Virus record (IMG/VR): IMGVR_UViG_3300010883_000065
Location: 1-46,144 of that record
DNA: 46,144 bases
Direction: 5' to 3' (one strand)
Source of the DNA: a virus
The position numbers and the translations under genes are program-made. The first letter of the stretch is position 1, and each line of letters begins with the position of its first letter. Below are positions 1 through 6,856 of the stretch, one piece after another. The notes below the pieces were generated by a model that was not told the DNA's origin, searched no databases, and worked only from the letters and a program-made list of their open reading frames with translations.

Positions 1-98
1 GAATCAAACGTATAGTGGAAGATGACGGAAACAAACACAAAATGGTGTATGTTCCTAAATTAACGGTTAAATACCGTAACTCCGACGGGAAGTTCTAA
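1..98 (+). CDS. 3' end of an unidentified gene (partial)
   Basis: An open frame enters from the left edge, with its first full codon at base 3, and stops at TAA 96-98. The 31 visible residues are charged (IKRIVEDDGNKHK, then VYVPKLTVKYRNSDGKF) and look like the beta-rich end of a small domain. This is too little to assign a family. It lies on the same strand as everything downstream. It is followed by a 185-base gap holding promoter-like sequence, so it probably ends a transcription unit. Confidence 0.6.
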   Translation, partial: IKRIVEDDGNKHKMVYVPKLTVKYRNSDGKF

Positions 99-155
99 AT
101 TCACTAAATATCACCACCAGAAGTGATTGTTTCTTATCATAACTAATTTCCTTAA

Positions 156-163
156 TATAAATA
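156..163 (+). promoter_or_regulatory. Candidate late promoter box (TATAAATA)
   Basis: An exact match to the T4 late promoter consensus TATAAATA lies in the gap between the first partial gene and the gene at 284. The next start codon is about 120 bases away, farther than for other candidate boxes here. A second AT-rich patch at about 240-262 (TTATATTTATATTATAATAA) is closer to the start and may be the working element. The surroundings are very AT-rich, so a chance match is possible. The rest of the gap 99-283 shows no tRNA, strong hairpin or ORF. Confidence 0.3.
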
Positions 164-283
164 CTTATTAACAAAATTCATTTATTTTGGCTTTTATGAA
201 AAATAAGTGTCCAAAAGTTTTTTTATGTCGCAAAAAAGTATTATATTTATATTATAATAATTAAAACAATAAAAAACAAACAC

Positions 284-586
284 ATGGCAATTACTAAAAC
301 TGCATCAACCGAACCATTATCCGAGATACTTTCGTATCAAATCTTAAATGCAATGAAAATAACTGGTTCCGCCGAGGAAGCCTTTTATTATATAGAAGAA
401 TCTCTTACATTACATGATTCTGGTAGAATATCTCAATTTCTTACCTTCATAGATAAAGAAATAGGTGGATGTGGACCGATAAACATTCAACCATTATGGA
501 CAGCGTTTAATAACCCAACTAGTTTATTCGCTAAACAAACAATAAAACATTGGAAAGAGAAATTATCCATGTATAAAACTTTTTAA
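284..586 (+). CDS. Small hypothetical protein, 100 aa
   Basis: The family is not recognised. The 100-residue product looks soluble and mostly helical. It has a Ser/Thr-rich first dozen residues, an acidic helix near residues 27-42 (EEAFYYIEESLTLHDS) and a basic C-terminus (KHWKEKLSMYKTF). It has no membrane segment or signal peptide. The ATG follows an A-rich leader (AAAAACAAACAC) with no Shine-Dalgarno, as for most genes here. It precedes the HAD phosphatase by 23 bases, and a TATAAATA box lies between them. It could belong to the nucleotide-metabolism group or be a late accessory gene. Confidence 0.6.
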   Translation: MAITKTASTEPLSEILSYQILNAMKITGSAEEAFYYIEESLTLHDSGRISQFLTFIDKEIGGCGPINIQPLWTAFNNPTSLFAKQTIKHWKEKLSMYKTF

Positions 587-597
587 TAGCAAAAGCA

Positions 598-605
598 TAT
601 AAATA
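598..605 (+). promoter_or_regulatory. Candidate late promoter box (TATAAATA)
   Basis: An exact TATAAATA lies only 4 bases before the ATG of the HAD phosphatase gene. If used as in T4, transcription would begin at or just inside the start codon, giving a leaderless message or one starting at a later codon. That very short spacing weakens the call. Confidence 0.3.
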
Positions 606-609
606 CTAT

Positions 610-1209
610 ATGAAGAACGTTAACACATATCAAGAATTTCTAAACGAAGGAATAAAATACGAAAAGATCAATCTATTTGATGTCGATGATACTTTGGTTG
701 TAACTAAATCTAAGATAAAAGTTACTGATCATAAAACTGGAAAAACTTACGAGCTAACTCCTAAGGAATTTAACGAATACGAAAACAGTCCAAATCATGA
801 ATTAGATTTTTCTGATTTTCAAAACGCTGAAATACTTAAAGCTGGAAAAATAATCGATTGGGTCTTTGATATACTTAAAGCAACCATGAAAAAAGGTAAA
901 CGAGTTGGTATCGTAACAGCAAGAGATGATTCAAAACTAATATACAATTTTCTTATACATCATGGTGTGGATGTCAATCCTAGATACATATTTGCTATTA
1001 ACGATCCTAAACAAGGATTCACTGGTAATACAGTTGCTTTGCGTAAAAAGGAAGCCTTTCAAAGATTTGTTGAAATGGGCTTTAACGATATAACATTCTT
1101 TGATGATGATAAAGAAAATATAAAACTCGCAAAGGAATTAGATAAAGAAACTCCTGAGCTTAAACTAAAGACACGATGGATACAAAACAAGTGGATTCCA
1201 AAAATATAA
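610..1209 (+). CDS. HAD-superfamily phosphatase with capsid-targeting-like N-terminus
   Basis: This is a 199-aa haloacid-dehalogenase-fold hydrolase, expected to remove phosphate through an aspartyl-phosphate intermediate with Mg2+. The four HAD motifs are visible: FDVDDTL (nucleophile Asp24, acid/base Asp26), IVTARDD (Thr103), a Lys pair at 146-147, and FFDDD (165-167). An insert of about 50 residues after motif I could be a small cap. The substrate is unknown; 5' nucleotides or DNA/RNA 3'-phosphate ends (as in T4 PseT) are possible. Residues 6-13, TYQEFLNE, closely resemble the T4 internal-protein leader MKTYQEFIAE that is cut by the prohead protease, so this enzyme might be packaged in the head. 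The 3' end overlaps the dCMP deaminase gene by 34 bases. Confidence 0.8.
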   Translation: MKNVNTYQEFLNEGIKYEKINLFDVDDTLVVTKSKIKVTDHKTGKTYELTPKEFNEYENSPNHELDFSDFQNAEILKAGKIIDWVFDILKATMKKGKRVGIVTARDDSKLIYNFLIHHGVDVNPRYIFAINDPKQGFTGNTVALRKKEAFQRFVEMGFNDITFFDDDKENIKLAKELDKETPELKLKTRWIQNKWIPKI

Positions 1210-1673
1210 AAATACGCAGATTAGACAAGAAACTTCAAGTCTATTCTGATATCGTTACATCTATTTCGGAACTATCAGCTGCATCAACTAAACGAGTTGG
1301 ATGTATGGCAATTAAAAAGGATTTTAGTAAGATGGCTTCATTCGGATATAATGGATCATATCCAGGTGCTTCAGTTTATGAAGAAACAGGAACTATCGAA
1401 GAATCATTAGAACCAGGACAAAGCGGTTTAATACATGCTGAAATAAATATGGCTGCTAAATTCCAAGAAAATGACCCTGAAAATTATATGGTTATTCTTA
1501 CTCTTAGTCCTTGCAAACATTGTACAAAGGTATTATGTACTGCAGGATTCAAATACATTTATTGGATTGAGGAATATCGAGTAAACGATCATTTTTATAT
1601 TTTAGATGATTGTGGAGTTAAGTATGGTGATATCAAACAATTGGCAATCGACTATCAAAGATACTTTTGGTAA
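1176..1673 (+). CDS. cd: Deoxycytidylate (dCMP) deaminase
   Basis: This zinc enzyme converts dCMP to dUMP, supplying thymidylate synthesis during phage replication. The 165-aa protein has the cytidine-deaminase-fold signature: HAE at 87-89 (zinc ligand His87, proton shuttle Glu89) and PCKHC at 112-116 (zinc ligands Cys113 and Cys116). The length is close to that of other phage dCMP deaminases such as T4 cd. ATG 1176 lies inside the HAD gene (34-base overlap). It is the only upstream ATG that keeps the N-terminal helix and the Cys43 region, so translation is probably coupled. An AT-rich, self-encoded dTTP supply fits the low GC of the genome. ComE-type deaminases share the fold, but phage context favours dCMP. 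Confidence 0.88.
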   Translation: MDTKQVDSKNIKIRRLDKKLQVYSDIVTSISELSAASTKRVGCMAIKKDFSKMASFGYNGSYPGASVYEETGTIEESLEPGQSGLIHAEINMAAKFQENDPENYMVILTLSPCKHCTKVLCTAGFKYIYWIEEYRVNDHFYILDDCGVKYGDIKQLAIDYQRYFW

Positions 1674-1691
1674 GATAACCTTTTTATTGAG

Positions 1692-1699
1692 ATATATAA
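1692..1699 (+). promoter_or_regulatory. Candidate late promoter box (ATATATAA)
   Basis: GATATATAATAAAAAC lies just after the dCMP deaminase stop and 26 bases before ATG 1718. It shares the ATATATAA/G core seen ahead of many unit-leading genes in the window. Confidence 0.5.
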
Positions 1700-1717
1700 T
1701 AAAAACAATAAGCATAT

Positions 1718-2236
1718 ATGGCAGCAATATCCGGAGTTGATGGTTTACTTCTTTCATTTAATAATGCATTTCTTATTTCTTTACATCGAGAACGATATAA
1801 TTTAACTCGTCTTAGATTTAAGTTTATTAACGAAAGTAATCGCGTCACATATAGAACCTTTGAAACCCACGCAGCTTTTAATGCACATTTTAGTGTTTTA
1901 CTTGCTAATCCTAACATAGGATGTTCTACAGGAAATTATCCTATACTAGAAAGTATATTGCTTAATAACGAAAAGTTAAATTTTGCAAACGATTATTACG
2001 CTAGAAATATACCTGATGGTGCAAATATCCAAAGACAATGGAAGTTTGATAGTTATAGAAAGGATAGACAAAAAGAAGCAGTAGACAAATATCATTCATA
2101 TCTTACATCTAAATTTATTAAGTATATGACTGATATAAATAACTTAATCGCATACAGAAACGAAATGTATATTGAGGAGTGCTATATTGCAGAATCTTAT
2201 TTCTCAACTCCACCGATCCCGTTGGTTTCTTTGTAA
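1718..2236 (+). CDS. Hypothetical protein, 172 aa, first gene of a late unit
   Basis: The family is not recognised. The 172-residue protein is soluble-looking, rich in Asn and Tyr, with a basic middle (RQWKFDSYRKDRQKEAVDKY, residues 108-127) and a mostly helical second half. It has no signal peptide or membrane segment. It has its own promoter-like box upstream, and a second one separates it from the collagen-like protein. That placement suggests a late virion or assembly role, for example a chaperone or partner of the collagen-like protein, but nothing in the sequence proves this. A frame on the other strand (1684-1917) is only a shadow. Confidence 0.65.
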   Translation: MAAISGVDGLLLSFNNAFLISLHRERYNLTRLRFKFINESNRVTYRTFETHAAFNAHFSVLLANPNIGCSTGNYPILESILLNNEKLNFANDYYARNIPDGANIQRQWKFDSYRKDRQKEAVDKYHSYLTSKFIKYMTDINNLIAYRNEMYIEECYIAESYFSTPPIPLVSL

Positions 2237-2237
2237 G

Positions 2238-2245
2238 ATATATAG
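2238..2245 (+). promoter_or_regulatory. Candidate late promoter box (ATATATAG)
   Basis: GATATATAGAATATAAAATA begins one base after the stop of the upstream gene and 30 bases before ATG 2268. The same 16-base string GATATATAGAATATAA recurs at 7396, ahead of the baseplate unit. Confidence 0.55.
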
Positions 2246-2267
2246 AATATAAAATAACAACGTTCAA

Positions 2268-4766
2268 ATGGCTAACTACCCAAATTCGCAAAAATACAGA
2301 TTAGATCTAACTCGTCCATTAACTTGGCAAGAAGGTGATGAAAACGAAAGGTTCCCAACACAATGGGAAGAACCTAGAACTTATATACAAGGCCAAGTAA
2401 CTTTATACGATGATAGTTATACTGTTGCTCCTACTGCCTATGGATCCTTATCGTATTTTCAATGTATTTTAGGTAATGCTGGACAAACTCCAGGACTTCC
2501 AATAAATTCAGTTGCTATTCCTCAACCAGCCAATGTTTATTGGAGTCGAGTTGTTGGTGGTGGTGATGTTAATGTTCAAGGACCTGTTGGAGCTCAAGGA
2601 GCTCAAGGACCTGGAGGAACTTCCGGTCAAACTGGACCTCAAGGAACTATTGGCTCTATGGGAGCACAAGGAGCTATTGGAGCACAAGGTTCTACTCCTG
2701 GACCTACAGGTGCTCAAGGACCTCTAGGTACTCAAGGTAATATAGGACCTGCTGGAATGCAAGGACCTTCTGGAGCTCAAGGAGCTGGACCTCAAGGAGC
2801 TGGTGGATCTGCTGGAGCTCAAGGAGCATTAGGACCTACTGGACCTGGAGGAACAGGTGGAGTTCTAAATATCGATTTAGGAGGAATTGGAATTGGTTTA
2901 TCTGGAGCTGGTGGATCTGCTGGTGGAACTTATTGGAGCAAATTTGGTAACCAAAATAACACATACGGTAGTAGTACAGCTAAAGCATGGGCTCCAAACC
3001 GATCATATATCGAAGCTGATAGAACTCAATCATTAACTATGACTCAGGGATCTGCAGAGTATACTAAAGTTATGCTGACTGTTAGCGATGAGGTACTAGT
3101 AAATACTGATTCATTTAAGCTTCAACTATGGAAATGGCCAGGACAGACTGGATATTCTTATGGAGCTGGTGGAACTGTTTACGAAAAAACATATACTAAT
3201 ACGTTTGGAACGTATCACGGAGGAGATGCTATTGAACTATTTCCTCTTATAAATATAAACCCAGGAGCTGATGGTTCTAGATATGCATGGGCATTCAATT
3301 TACTTAATCAAAATGTAGCACATACCGGTTCTACTGGTAATTTCATATTTGATCTATCTGCACAACAATCTATAGGAGGTGGAACTGGAGATCCTGGAGT
3401 TGCTGGACCTCAAGGTCCTGCTGGAGCTGCTGGAGCTGCTGGTTCAACTGGTCTTGATGGACCTACTGGACCTTCAGGTGCACAAGGTGCTTATAATACT
3501 CCAAAAGAATTAGATACCGTTTGGGGCTGGAACACAACCGGCGAGACTATTAATGGAGGATTCACAAGAACGTTAGGATTTAATAATGCAATTTTTAATA
3601 ATACTTCTTATACAGGAATTACCGGAGCTTCCGGTTGGTATAGAGAATGGATATTAGATCCAGGTGCTTCAGGACAAAAATATCTTATTCAATACGATGT
3701 GTCTTTAATGGAATCTGGAAATAACGATTCAACATTTCAAGCTAATTTAGAGTACAATAATTATATAGCTTCTGGAGGTTGGCAAGACGTTATTGGAGGT
3801 CAAGTTGATTGGGATTCTCAAGGTGCAACTTCAGTTGCTGAGTACGAAACAATCGGAACTCAGGTTATTTATACTGCAGGTTCTACCGCTGATAATAGAA
3901 TACGAGTTTTCATGACTAACGCAAGTGCTGGTGGAAACAACCTGGTAACAAATGCAAAAGGAACTAATATAAGTATTATTAAATTACAAGGTGCAGTTGG
4001 CCATACCGGACCTGCTGGAGCTGCTGGAGCTCAAGGAGCTGGTGCTGGAACTCCTGGAACCGCTGGAACTGCTGGAGCTGCTGGACCTCAAGGTACTGCT
4101 GGTGCTCAAGGAGCTGCTGGAGCTCAAGGAAGTCAAGGTCCTGTTGGAGCACAAGGATCGAGCGCATCTGGTATGTCAATTACGCAAAGAACAATTATTC
4201 ATAATACTGCAGGTCGTGCTAGTAGACCTTCTGCCGGAACGTATTATATGGCTGGAAATACGGCGGAATTGACAGTGGCAAGAGGATTTGATTGTAATAT
4301 GATGGACATGACTGTGCAATACCCTGGAGTTTCAGGAGCAACAGTTGGTATTTATATGAGCACAGGAATTTTAGGAGATCATGTAGCTGCAATGTCAAAA
4401 GTACAAGATAGGTTAATAAAGGCGTGGGATACAACTGCCGGATCTACATTTCAATTCGATGTTTATGTAAGATGTGATACTGCCACAACTGCTAATAACG
4501 TGGATTTTGCATTATTGCATACAGAATGTTCAGATATAATAGGATACGATCCAAAGAAAGAATTTATTGCACACTCAACATTTTTAGGAAAAGCAACCTT
4601 CTCGTCGGTAGGAGTTATTTGCCAATCATTTCAAGTTAAAGCAAATAAAGATTGGGTAAGTCCATTAATTGGTGTTATGATGGGTGGAAATGGACTAGTT
4701 AATTCTGTACCTTTTGATTATAGCTATCAATTGAGTTTACTAACTCCGGCACCTTGGAGAACATAA
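2268..4766 (+). CDS. Collagen-like virion/fibre protein with three Gly-X-Y segments
   Basis: This 832-aa protein probably forms a trimeric rod or fibre on the virion. Collagen-type Gly-X-Y runs occupy about residues 105-198, 371-407 and 575-630, dominated by GAQ, GPQ, GPT and GAA triplets. Between them are an N-terminal globular domain (1-100), a beta-rich domain (about 200-370), a second beta-rich domain (about 410-573) that resembles a C1q/TNF-like jelly roll, and a C-terminal beta-rich domain (635-832). Collagen repeats occur in many phage fibre and head-decoration proteins and drive trimerisation. The C1q comparison is by eye only. The gene has its own late-type promoter box and stands apart from the main fibre cluster, so a head fibre is as likely as a tail fibre. 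Confidence 0.75.
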   Translation: MANYPNSQKYRLDLTRPLTWQEGDENERFPTQWEEPRTYIQGQVTLYDDSYTVAPTAYGSLSYFQCILGNAGQTPGLPINSVAIPQPANVYWSRVVGGGDVNVQGPVGAQGAQGPGGTSGQTGPQGTIGSMGAQGAIGAQGSTPGPTGAQGPLGTQGNIGPAGMQGPSGAQGAGPQGAGGSAGAQGALGPTGPGGTGGVLNIDLGGIGIGLSGAGGSAGGTYWSKFGNQNNTYGSSTAKAWAPNRSYIEADRTQSLTMTQGSAEYTKVMLTVSDEVLVNTDSFKLQLWKWPGQTGYSYGAGGTVYEKTYTNTFGTYHGGDAIELFPLININPGADGSRYAWAFNLLNQNVAHTGSTGNFIFDLSAQQSIGGGTGDPGVAGPQGPAGAAGAAGSTGLDGPTGPSGAQGAYNTPKELDTVWGWNTTGETINGGFTRTLGFNNAIFNNTSYTGITGASGWYREWILDPGASGQKYLIQYDVSLMESGNNDSTFQANLEYNNYIASGGWQDVIGGQVDWDSQGATSVAEYETIGTQVIYTAGSTADNRIRVFMTNASAGGNNLVTNAKGTNISIIKLQGAVGHTGPAGAAGAQGAGAGTPGTAGTAGAAGPQGTAGAQGAAGAQGSQGPVGAQGSSASGMSITQRTIIHNTAGRASRPSAGTYYMAGNTAELTVARGFDCNMMDMTVQYPGVSGATVGIYMSTGILGDHVAAMSKVQDRLIKAWDTTAGSTFQFDVYVRCDTATTANNVDFALLHTECSDIIGYDPKKEFIAHSTFLGKATFSSVGVICQSFQVKANKDWVSPLIGVMMGGNGLVNSVPFDYSYQLSLLTPAPWRT
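2580..2861 (+). repeat. Collagen-like Gly-X-Y coding repeat 1
   Basis: About 94 codons of nearly continuous Gly-X-Y with a few breaks (GSTPGPTG, GAGPQGAGG). At DNA level it is a degenerate 9-base pattern of GGA-GCT-CAA type, a likely site of slippage or recombination with the two other collagen tracts in the same gene. Confidence 0.85.
3378..3488 (+). repeat. Collagen-like Gly-X-Y coding repeat 2
   Basis: About 37 codons of Gly-X-Y (GDPGVAGPQGPAGAAGAAG and onward) join the two central globular domains of the same protein. Confidence 0.8.
3990..4157 (+). repeat. Collagen-like Gly-X-Y coding repeat 3
   Basis: About 56 codons of Gly-X-Y, the most Ala-rich of the three (GTAGTAGAAGPQGTAG), precede the C-terminal domain. 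Confidence 0.85.
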
Positions 4767-4784
4767 TCTACATGAATGTGAAAC

Positions 4785-4812
4785 AAGTATTATTACTAAG
4801 CATATAATACTT
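4785..4812 (+). other. AT-rich hairpin between transcription units
   Basis: AAGTATTAT (4785-4793) and ATAATACTT (4804-4812) are perfect reverse complements with a 10-base loop. It lies just after the collagen-like gene and abuts the next ATATATAA box. There is no T-run after the stem, so a standard intrinsic terminator is doubtful. A weak terminator, an RNA end-protection stem or a protein site are all possible. Confidence 0.4.
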
Positions 4813-4815
4813 AAA

Positions 4816-4823
4816 ATATATAA
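4816..4823 (+). promoter_or_regulatory. Candidate late promoter box (ATATATAA)
   Basis: AAAATATATAAAAATG: the box core starts only 10 bases before ATG 4826, which would give an almost leaderless message. Confidence 0.4.
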
Positions 4824-4825
4824 AA

Positions 4826-5362
4826 ATGTCAAATAATTTACGGTACCAATGGATCAAGGGAGAAAACCTTGGATTGGTAGAAGAACAAATTTCAGATGAT
4901 GGAACTTATTTAATTTTTCAATCTGGTAACAAATGTAGTAAGGCAGTGCAAAAAGAATTTATGCAATATATTCAAATGGATATGGATATAATTTCTATGG
5001 AAGAACTTGCAAATAACCCAACACCACCAAAATCTAACAATAAAACTGCACCAGCAAAGGCTCTTAAAAAGAATCCGGTAAAAGGAAAGGTTAAAAGCGA
5101 ACCTAAAATAGAGATAGTTGTTGAAGATTTAACTCCGATCATATCACTACTTTCACAAACTAAAACAGACAAAGTTAAGTTAAACGTTAGAATGGAAGTA
5201 GATTTACCATCTAAAGAATTTCTTTCTGTTTTACAAGATTCATTTACTAACGATATTATTAAATTACTTAGCGATCATCTAGTTTCTAAAATGAAAGATC
5301 CTAAATTATTTCTTAGTTCTAAATTAAAGACATCAATTAAAGACTGGCACAAGAAAAAGTAG
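4826..5362 (+). CDS. Hypothetical two-part protein, 178 aa
   Basis: The family is not recognised. The N-terminal part (about 1-62) looks like a small alpha/beta domain. A Pro/Lys/Asn-rich linker follows at about 64-94 (NPTPPKSNNKTAPAKALKKN). A charged, helical C-terminal domain (about 95-178) ends in DWHKKK. Two compact domains joined by a flexible basic tether is an arrangement seen in scaffold and adaptor proteins, but no partner can be named. It is flanked by promoter-like boxes on both sides, so it may be a single-gene unit. It uses TAG as stop. Confidence 0.65.
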   Translation: MSNNLRYQWIKGENLGLVEEQISDDGTYLIFQSGNKCSKAVQKEFMQYIQMDMDIISMEELANNPTPPKSNNKTAPAKALKKNPVKGKVKSEPKIEIVVEDLTPIISLLSQTKTDKVKLNVRMEVDLPSKEFLSVLQDSFTNDIIKLLSDHLVSKMKDPKLFLSSKLKTSIKDWHKKK

Positions 5363-5378
5363 TCAACTTTTTAAGCTA

Positions 5379-5386
5379 ATATATAA
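5379..5386 (+). promoter_or_regulatory. Candidate late promoter box (ATATATAA)
   Basis: CTAATATATAACTAAAGATG: the core starts 14 bases before ATG 5393. The string ATATATAACTAAA is repeated almost exactly at 15269, ahead of another unit. Confidence 0.45.
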
Positions 5387-5392
5387 CTAAAG

Positions 5393-5587
5393 ATGAAAAC
5401 AACTATGGATACCGATGGCAACTTAAAACTTGATTTTGAATCGGTTGAAGAATGTTCTGATCTTAAGAATCAACTAATATCCTTTATTAAAAAGGCTAAA
5501 AGAAATATAAGAGATAAAGGAATCAAACCTAATTTAACATTTAACTATAAACAATCAAACAACGATGGGAACAACATCAGAAAATAG
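5393..5587 (+). CDS. Small hypothetical protein, 64 aa
   Basis: The family is not recognised. It is a short, charged protein with an acidic start (MDTDGNLKLDFESVEECSDL) and a basic second half (KKAKRNIRDKGIKPN). It begins a string of six small genes that overlap or nearly touch, which suggests one transcript. Its last 23 bases overlap the next gene. The short length lowers confidence, but the promoter-like box, the lack of other coding potential and the coupled neighbour support a real gene. Confidence 0.55.
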   Translation: MKTTMDTDGNLKLDFESVEECSDLKNQLISFIKKAKRNIRDKGIKPNLTFNYKQSNNDGNNIRK

Positions 5588-5876
5588 AAAACAAAAACGT
5601 CACTATCTTAAACAAGCTAAGAAGAAAATGTCTACATCTGAATTTTTAGAATTAAAGAAAGCATTAGCAGAACAAGGTAAAGAATCGCGTATAGAATTAT
5701 TAAAGGAAACTTTAGAAAAAGAACAAGAAACCTTAGGAAATCAGGAAGCTAAATTGAGAGAAGGATTTGTAGCTGACGGAATGAAGAAGAAAGATATAGA
5801 TAAAAAAATAGAAGATTGGTATGACTCTGTTAAAATATGGTCATTACATTCTGATGTTAGAGATCAACTTATATAA
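5565..5876 (+). CDS. Small coiled-coil protein, 103 aa
   Basis: The family is not recognised. A basic N-terminus (NRKQKRHYLKQAKKK) leads into a long Glu/Lys-rich helix, residues about 24-85, with heptad-like Leu spacing typical of a coiled coil. It ends with a Trp-containing patch (DWYDSVKIWSLHS). It starts inside the upstream gene (23-base overlap). A second in-frame ATG at codon 22 could be the true start. A small basic coiled-coil protein could bind nucleic acid or be an assembly factor; neither is shown. Confidence 0.6.
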   Translation: MGTTSENRKQKRHYLKQAKKKMSTSEFLELKKALAEQGKESRIELLKETLEKEQETLGNQEAKLREGFVADGMKKKDIDKKIEDWYDSVKIWSLHSDVRDQLI

Positions 5877-5879
5877 ATT

Positions 5880-6083
5880 ATGGAAACAAAAACTAATAAG
5901 AACGGCTATAAACTTGAATGGAAAATGGGTACTAATTGGAATGATAAATCATTTGGTTGGTATTTACAATGTCGTGGTTGTGCTGAAATGACTCGAGTAG
6001 GTAGTGATGATCTTGAATCGGTTTTATGTTCACGTTGTGTTAGTTCAACACTAAAAGAATTTGACGAAGATGCTAAAAGTTAG
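5880..6083 (+). CDS. Small zinc-ribbon-like protein, 67 aa
   Basis: The 67-residue product has two CxxC knuckles, CRGC (Cys31/Cys34) and CSRC (Cys50/Cys53), 15 residues apart, which is the usual geometry of a zinc ribbon. The N-terminal half is Trp-rich (LEWKMGTNWNDKSFGWYLQ). Zinc ribbons in small phage proteins often bind nucleic acid or RNA polymerase subunits, but no target can be read from the sequence. It sits 3 bases after the previous gene and overlaps the next by 14 bases. Confidence 0.65.
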   Translation: METKTNKNGYKLEWKMGTNWNDKSFGWYLQCRGCAEMTRVGSDDLESVLCSRCVSSTLKEFDEDAKS

Positions 6084-6447
6084 ATTAGAAATAGTATCTA
6101 ATGGCATAATAAAAACTATCATTGATGATAATTTTAATGGTGCAGGTAAGTCTCATGAAGAGAAAGTAGTATATGTAACTGAGATGGATAAAAATAATTC
6201 TTATCTTAATACTATGAAATTATTTTATGAAGTTGCATCAGATTTAGGTATAGATATGGGAAATAAATTTGACAAGGAAGTGTTAGAATTCAAAAGAAGT
6301 TGGGGTTCTCATTACGAACCAGATTTAGAGGAAGTTAAACAAGAAATAAAAGATTATCGAGGAGAATTAAAGTATTTAGTTAATTTAGAAAAGGAGTTGA
6401 AGGTTACTCAGACTATGCAAACAATTATCGATGATTCTAAAAAATAA
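6070..6447 (+). CDS. Hypothetical protein, 125 aa
   Basis: The family is not recognised. The frame could be extended upstream to a TTG at 6061, but ATG 6070 gives a natural start (MLKVRLEIVSNG) and a shorter 14-base overlap with the zinc-ribbon gene, so it is preferred. The first 50 residues look beta-rich and the last 50 form a Glu/Lys-rich helix, probably coiled coil (EEVKQEIKDYRGELKYLVNL). It has no signal or membrane segment. Confidence 0.6.
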   Translation: MLKVRLEIVSNGIIKTIIDDNFNGAGKSHEEKVVYVTEMDKNNSYLNTMKLFYEVASDLGIDMGNKFDKEVLEFKRSWGSHYEPDLEEVKQEIKDYRGELKYLVNLEKELKVTQTMQTIIDDSKK

Positions 6448-6451
6448 TAAT

Positions 6452-6856
6452 ATGATTTTGGAAGACGTAATACAAAAAGAATTTGTGATAGTTCATTGTT
6501 CGTTAAAACTATTTAACGAAAATTTTAAGAAAAATAGTGAAGAGGAAATTGTTAACTACCATGATATCATGTCAAAATTAGAAAATAATGACATATACAA
6601 AAATGTTCCTGATAGAAAAATAATAGAGTATTACATTATTAGAAAAATAAGTAATATAATTCATTCTAAAAAAACATCTAGGATTTATTACTTCTTAGAA
6701 AACTTAGAATTAGATATAATACAATCCTTAAAAAAGGTTATCAATCAAAAAACCCTGAAATATAAATTATTGTTAATAGAAGATGACGACATTGATGATA
6801 TCAAACAAGAGTTTGACACTATTGAAATAGTAAATTTAGGTAATGATAAAACATAA
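6452..6856 (+). CDS. Hypothetical protein, 134 aa
   Basis: The family is not recognised. ATG 6452 lies 4 bases after the upstream stop, behind an A-rich leader. An alternative in-frame ATG at 6431 would add seven low-complexity residues (MILKNNN) and overlap the upstream gene. The product is helical, Lys/Ile/Asn-rich, with a strongly acidic patch near the C-terminus (LLIEDDDIDDIKQEFD). Its 3' end overlaps the next gene by 14 bases. It may be a small regulatory or assembly factor within the 5393-7397 group. Confidence 0.6.
   Translation: MILEDVIQKEFVIVHCSLKLFNENFKKNSEEEIVNYHDIMSKLENNDIYKNVPDRKIIEYYIIRKISNIIHSKKTSRIYYFLENLELDIIQSLKKVINQKTLKYKLLLIEDDDIDDIKQEFDTIEIVNLGNDKT

Noticed and set aside
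99-283. tRNA or small RNA gene in the first gap
   Set aside because: No cloverleaf arms, CCA end or stable GC stem could be found; the region is only AT-rich.
2508-2717. Minus-strand and alternative + frames over the collagen tracts (Ser/Arg-rich or Leu/Glu-rich)
   Set aside because: They are frame shadows of GGA-GCT-CAA codon repeats; similar shadows occur at 3979-4272.
2580-4157. Possible CRISPR or direct-repeat array in the GGAGCTCAAGGA tracts
   Set aside because: The repeats are 9-base in-frame codon patterns with no unique spacers and lie inside one long open frame.
4785-4812. Rho-independent terminator after the collagen-like gene
   Set aside because: The stem is all but AT-only and no T-run follows it, so it was listed only as a hairpin.
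6061-6069. TTG start extending the 6070 gene by three codons
   Set aside because: ATG 6070 is in frame, gives a shorter overlap with the upstream gene and has no need of a rare start.
6431-6451. ATG 6431 as start of the 6452 gene
   Set aside because: It would add a low-complexity MILKNNN run inside the upstream gene; ATG 6452 directly follows that gene's stop.
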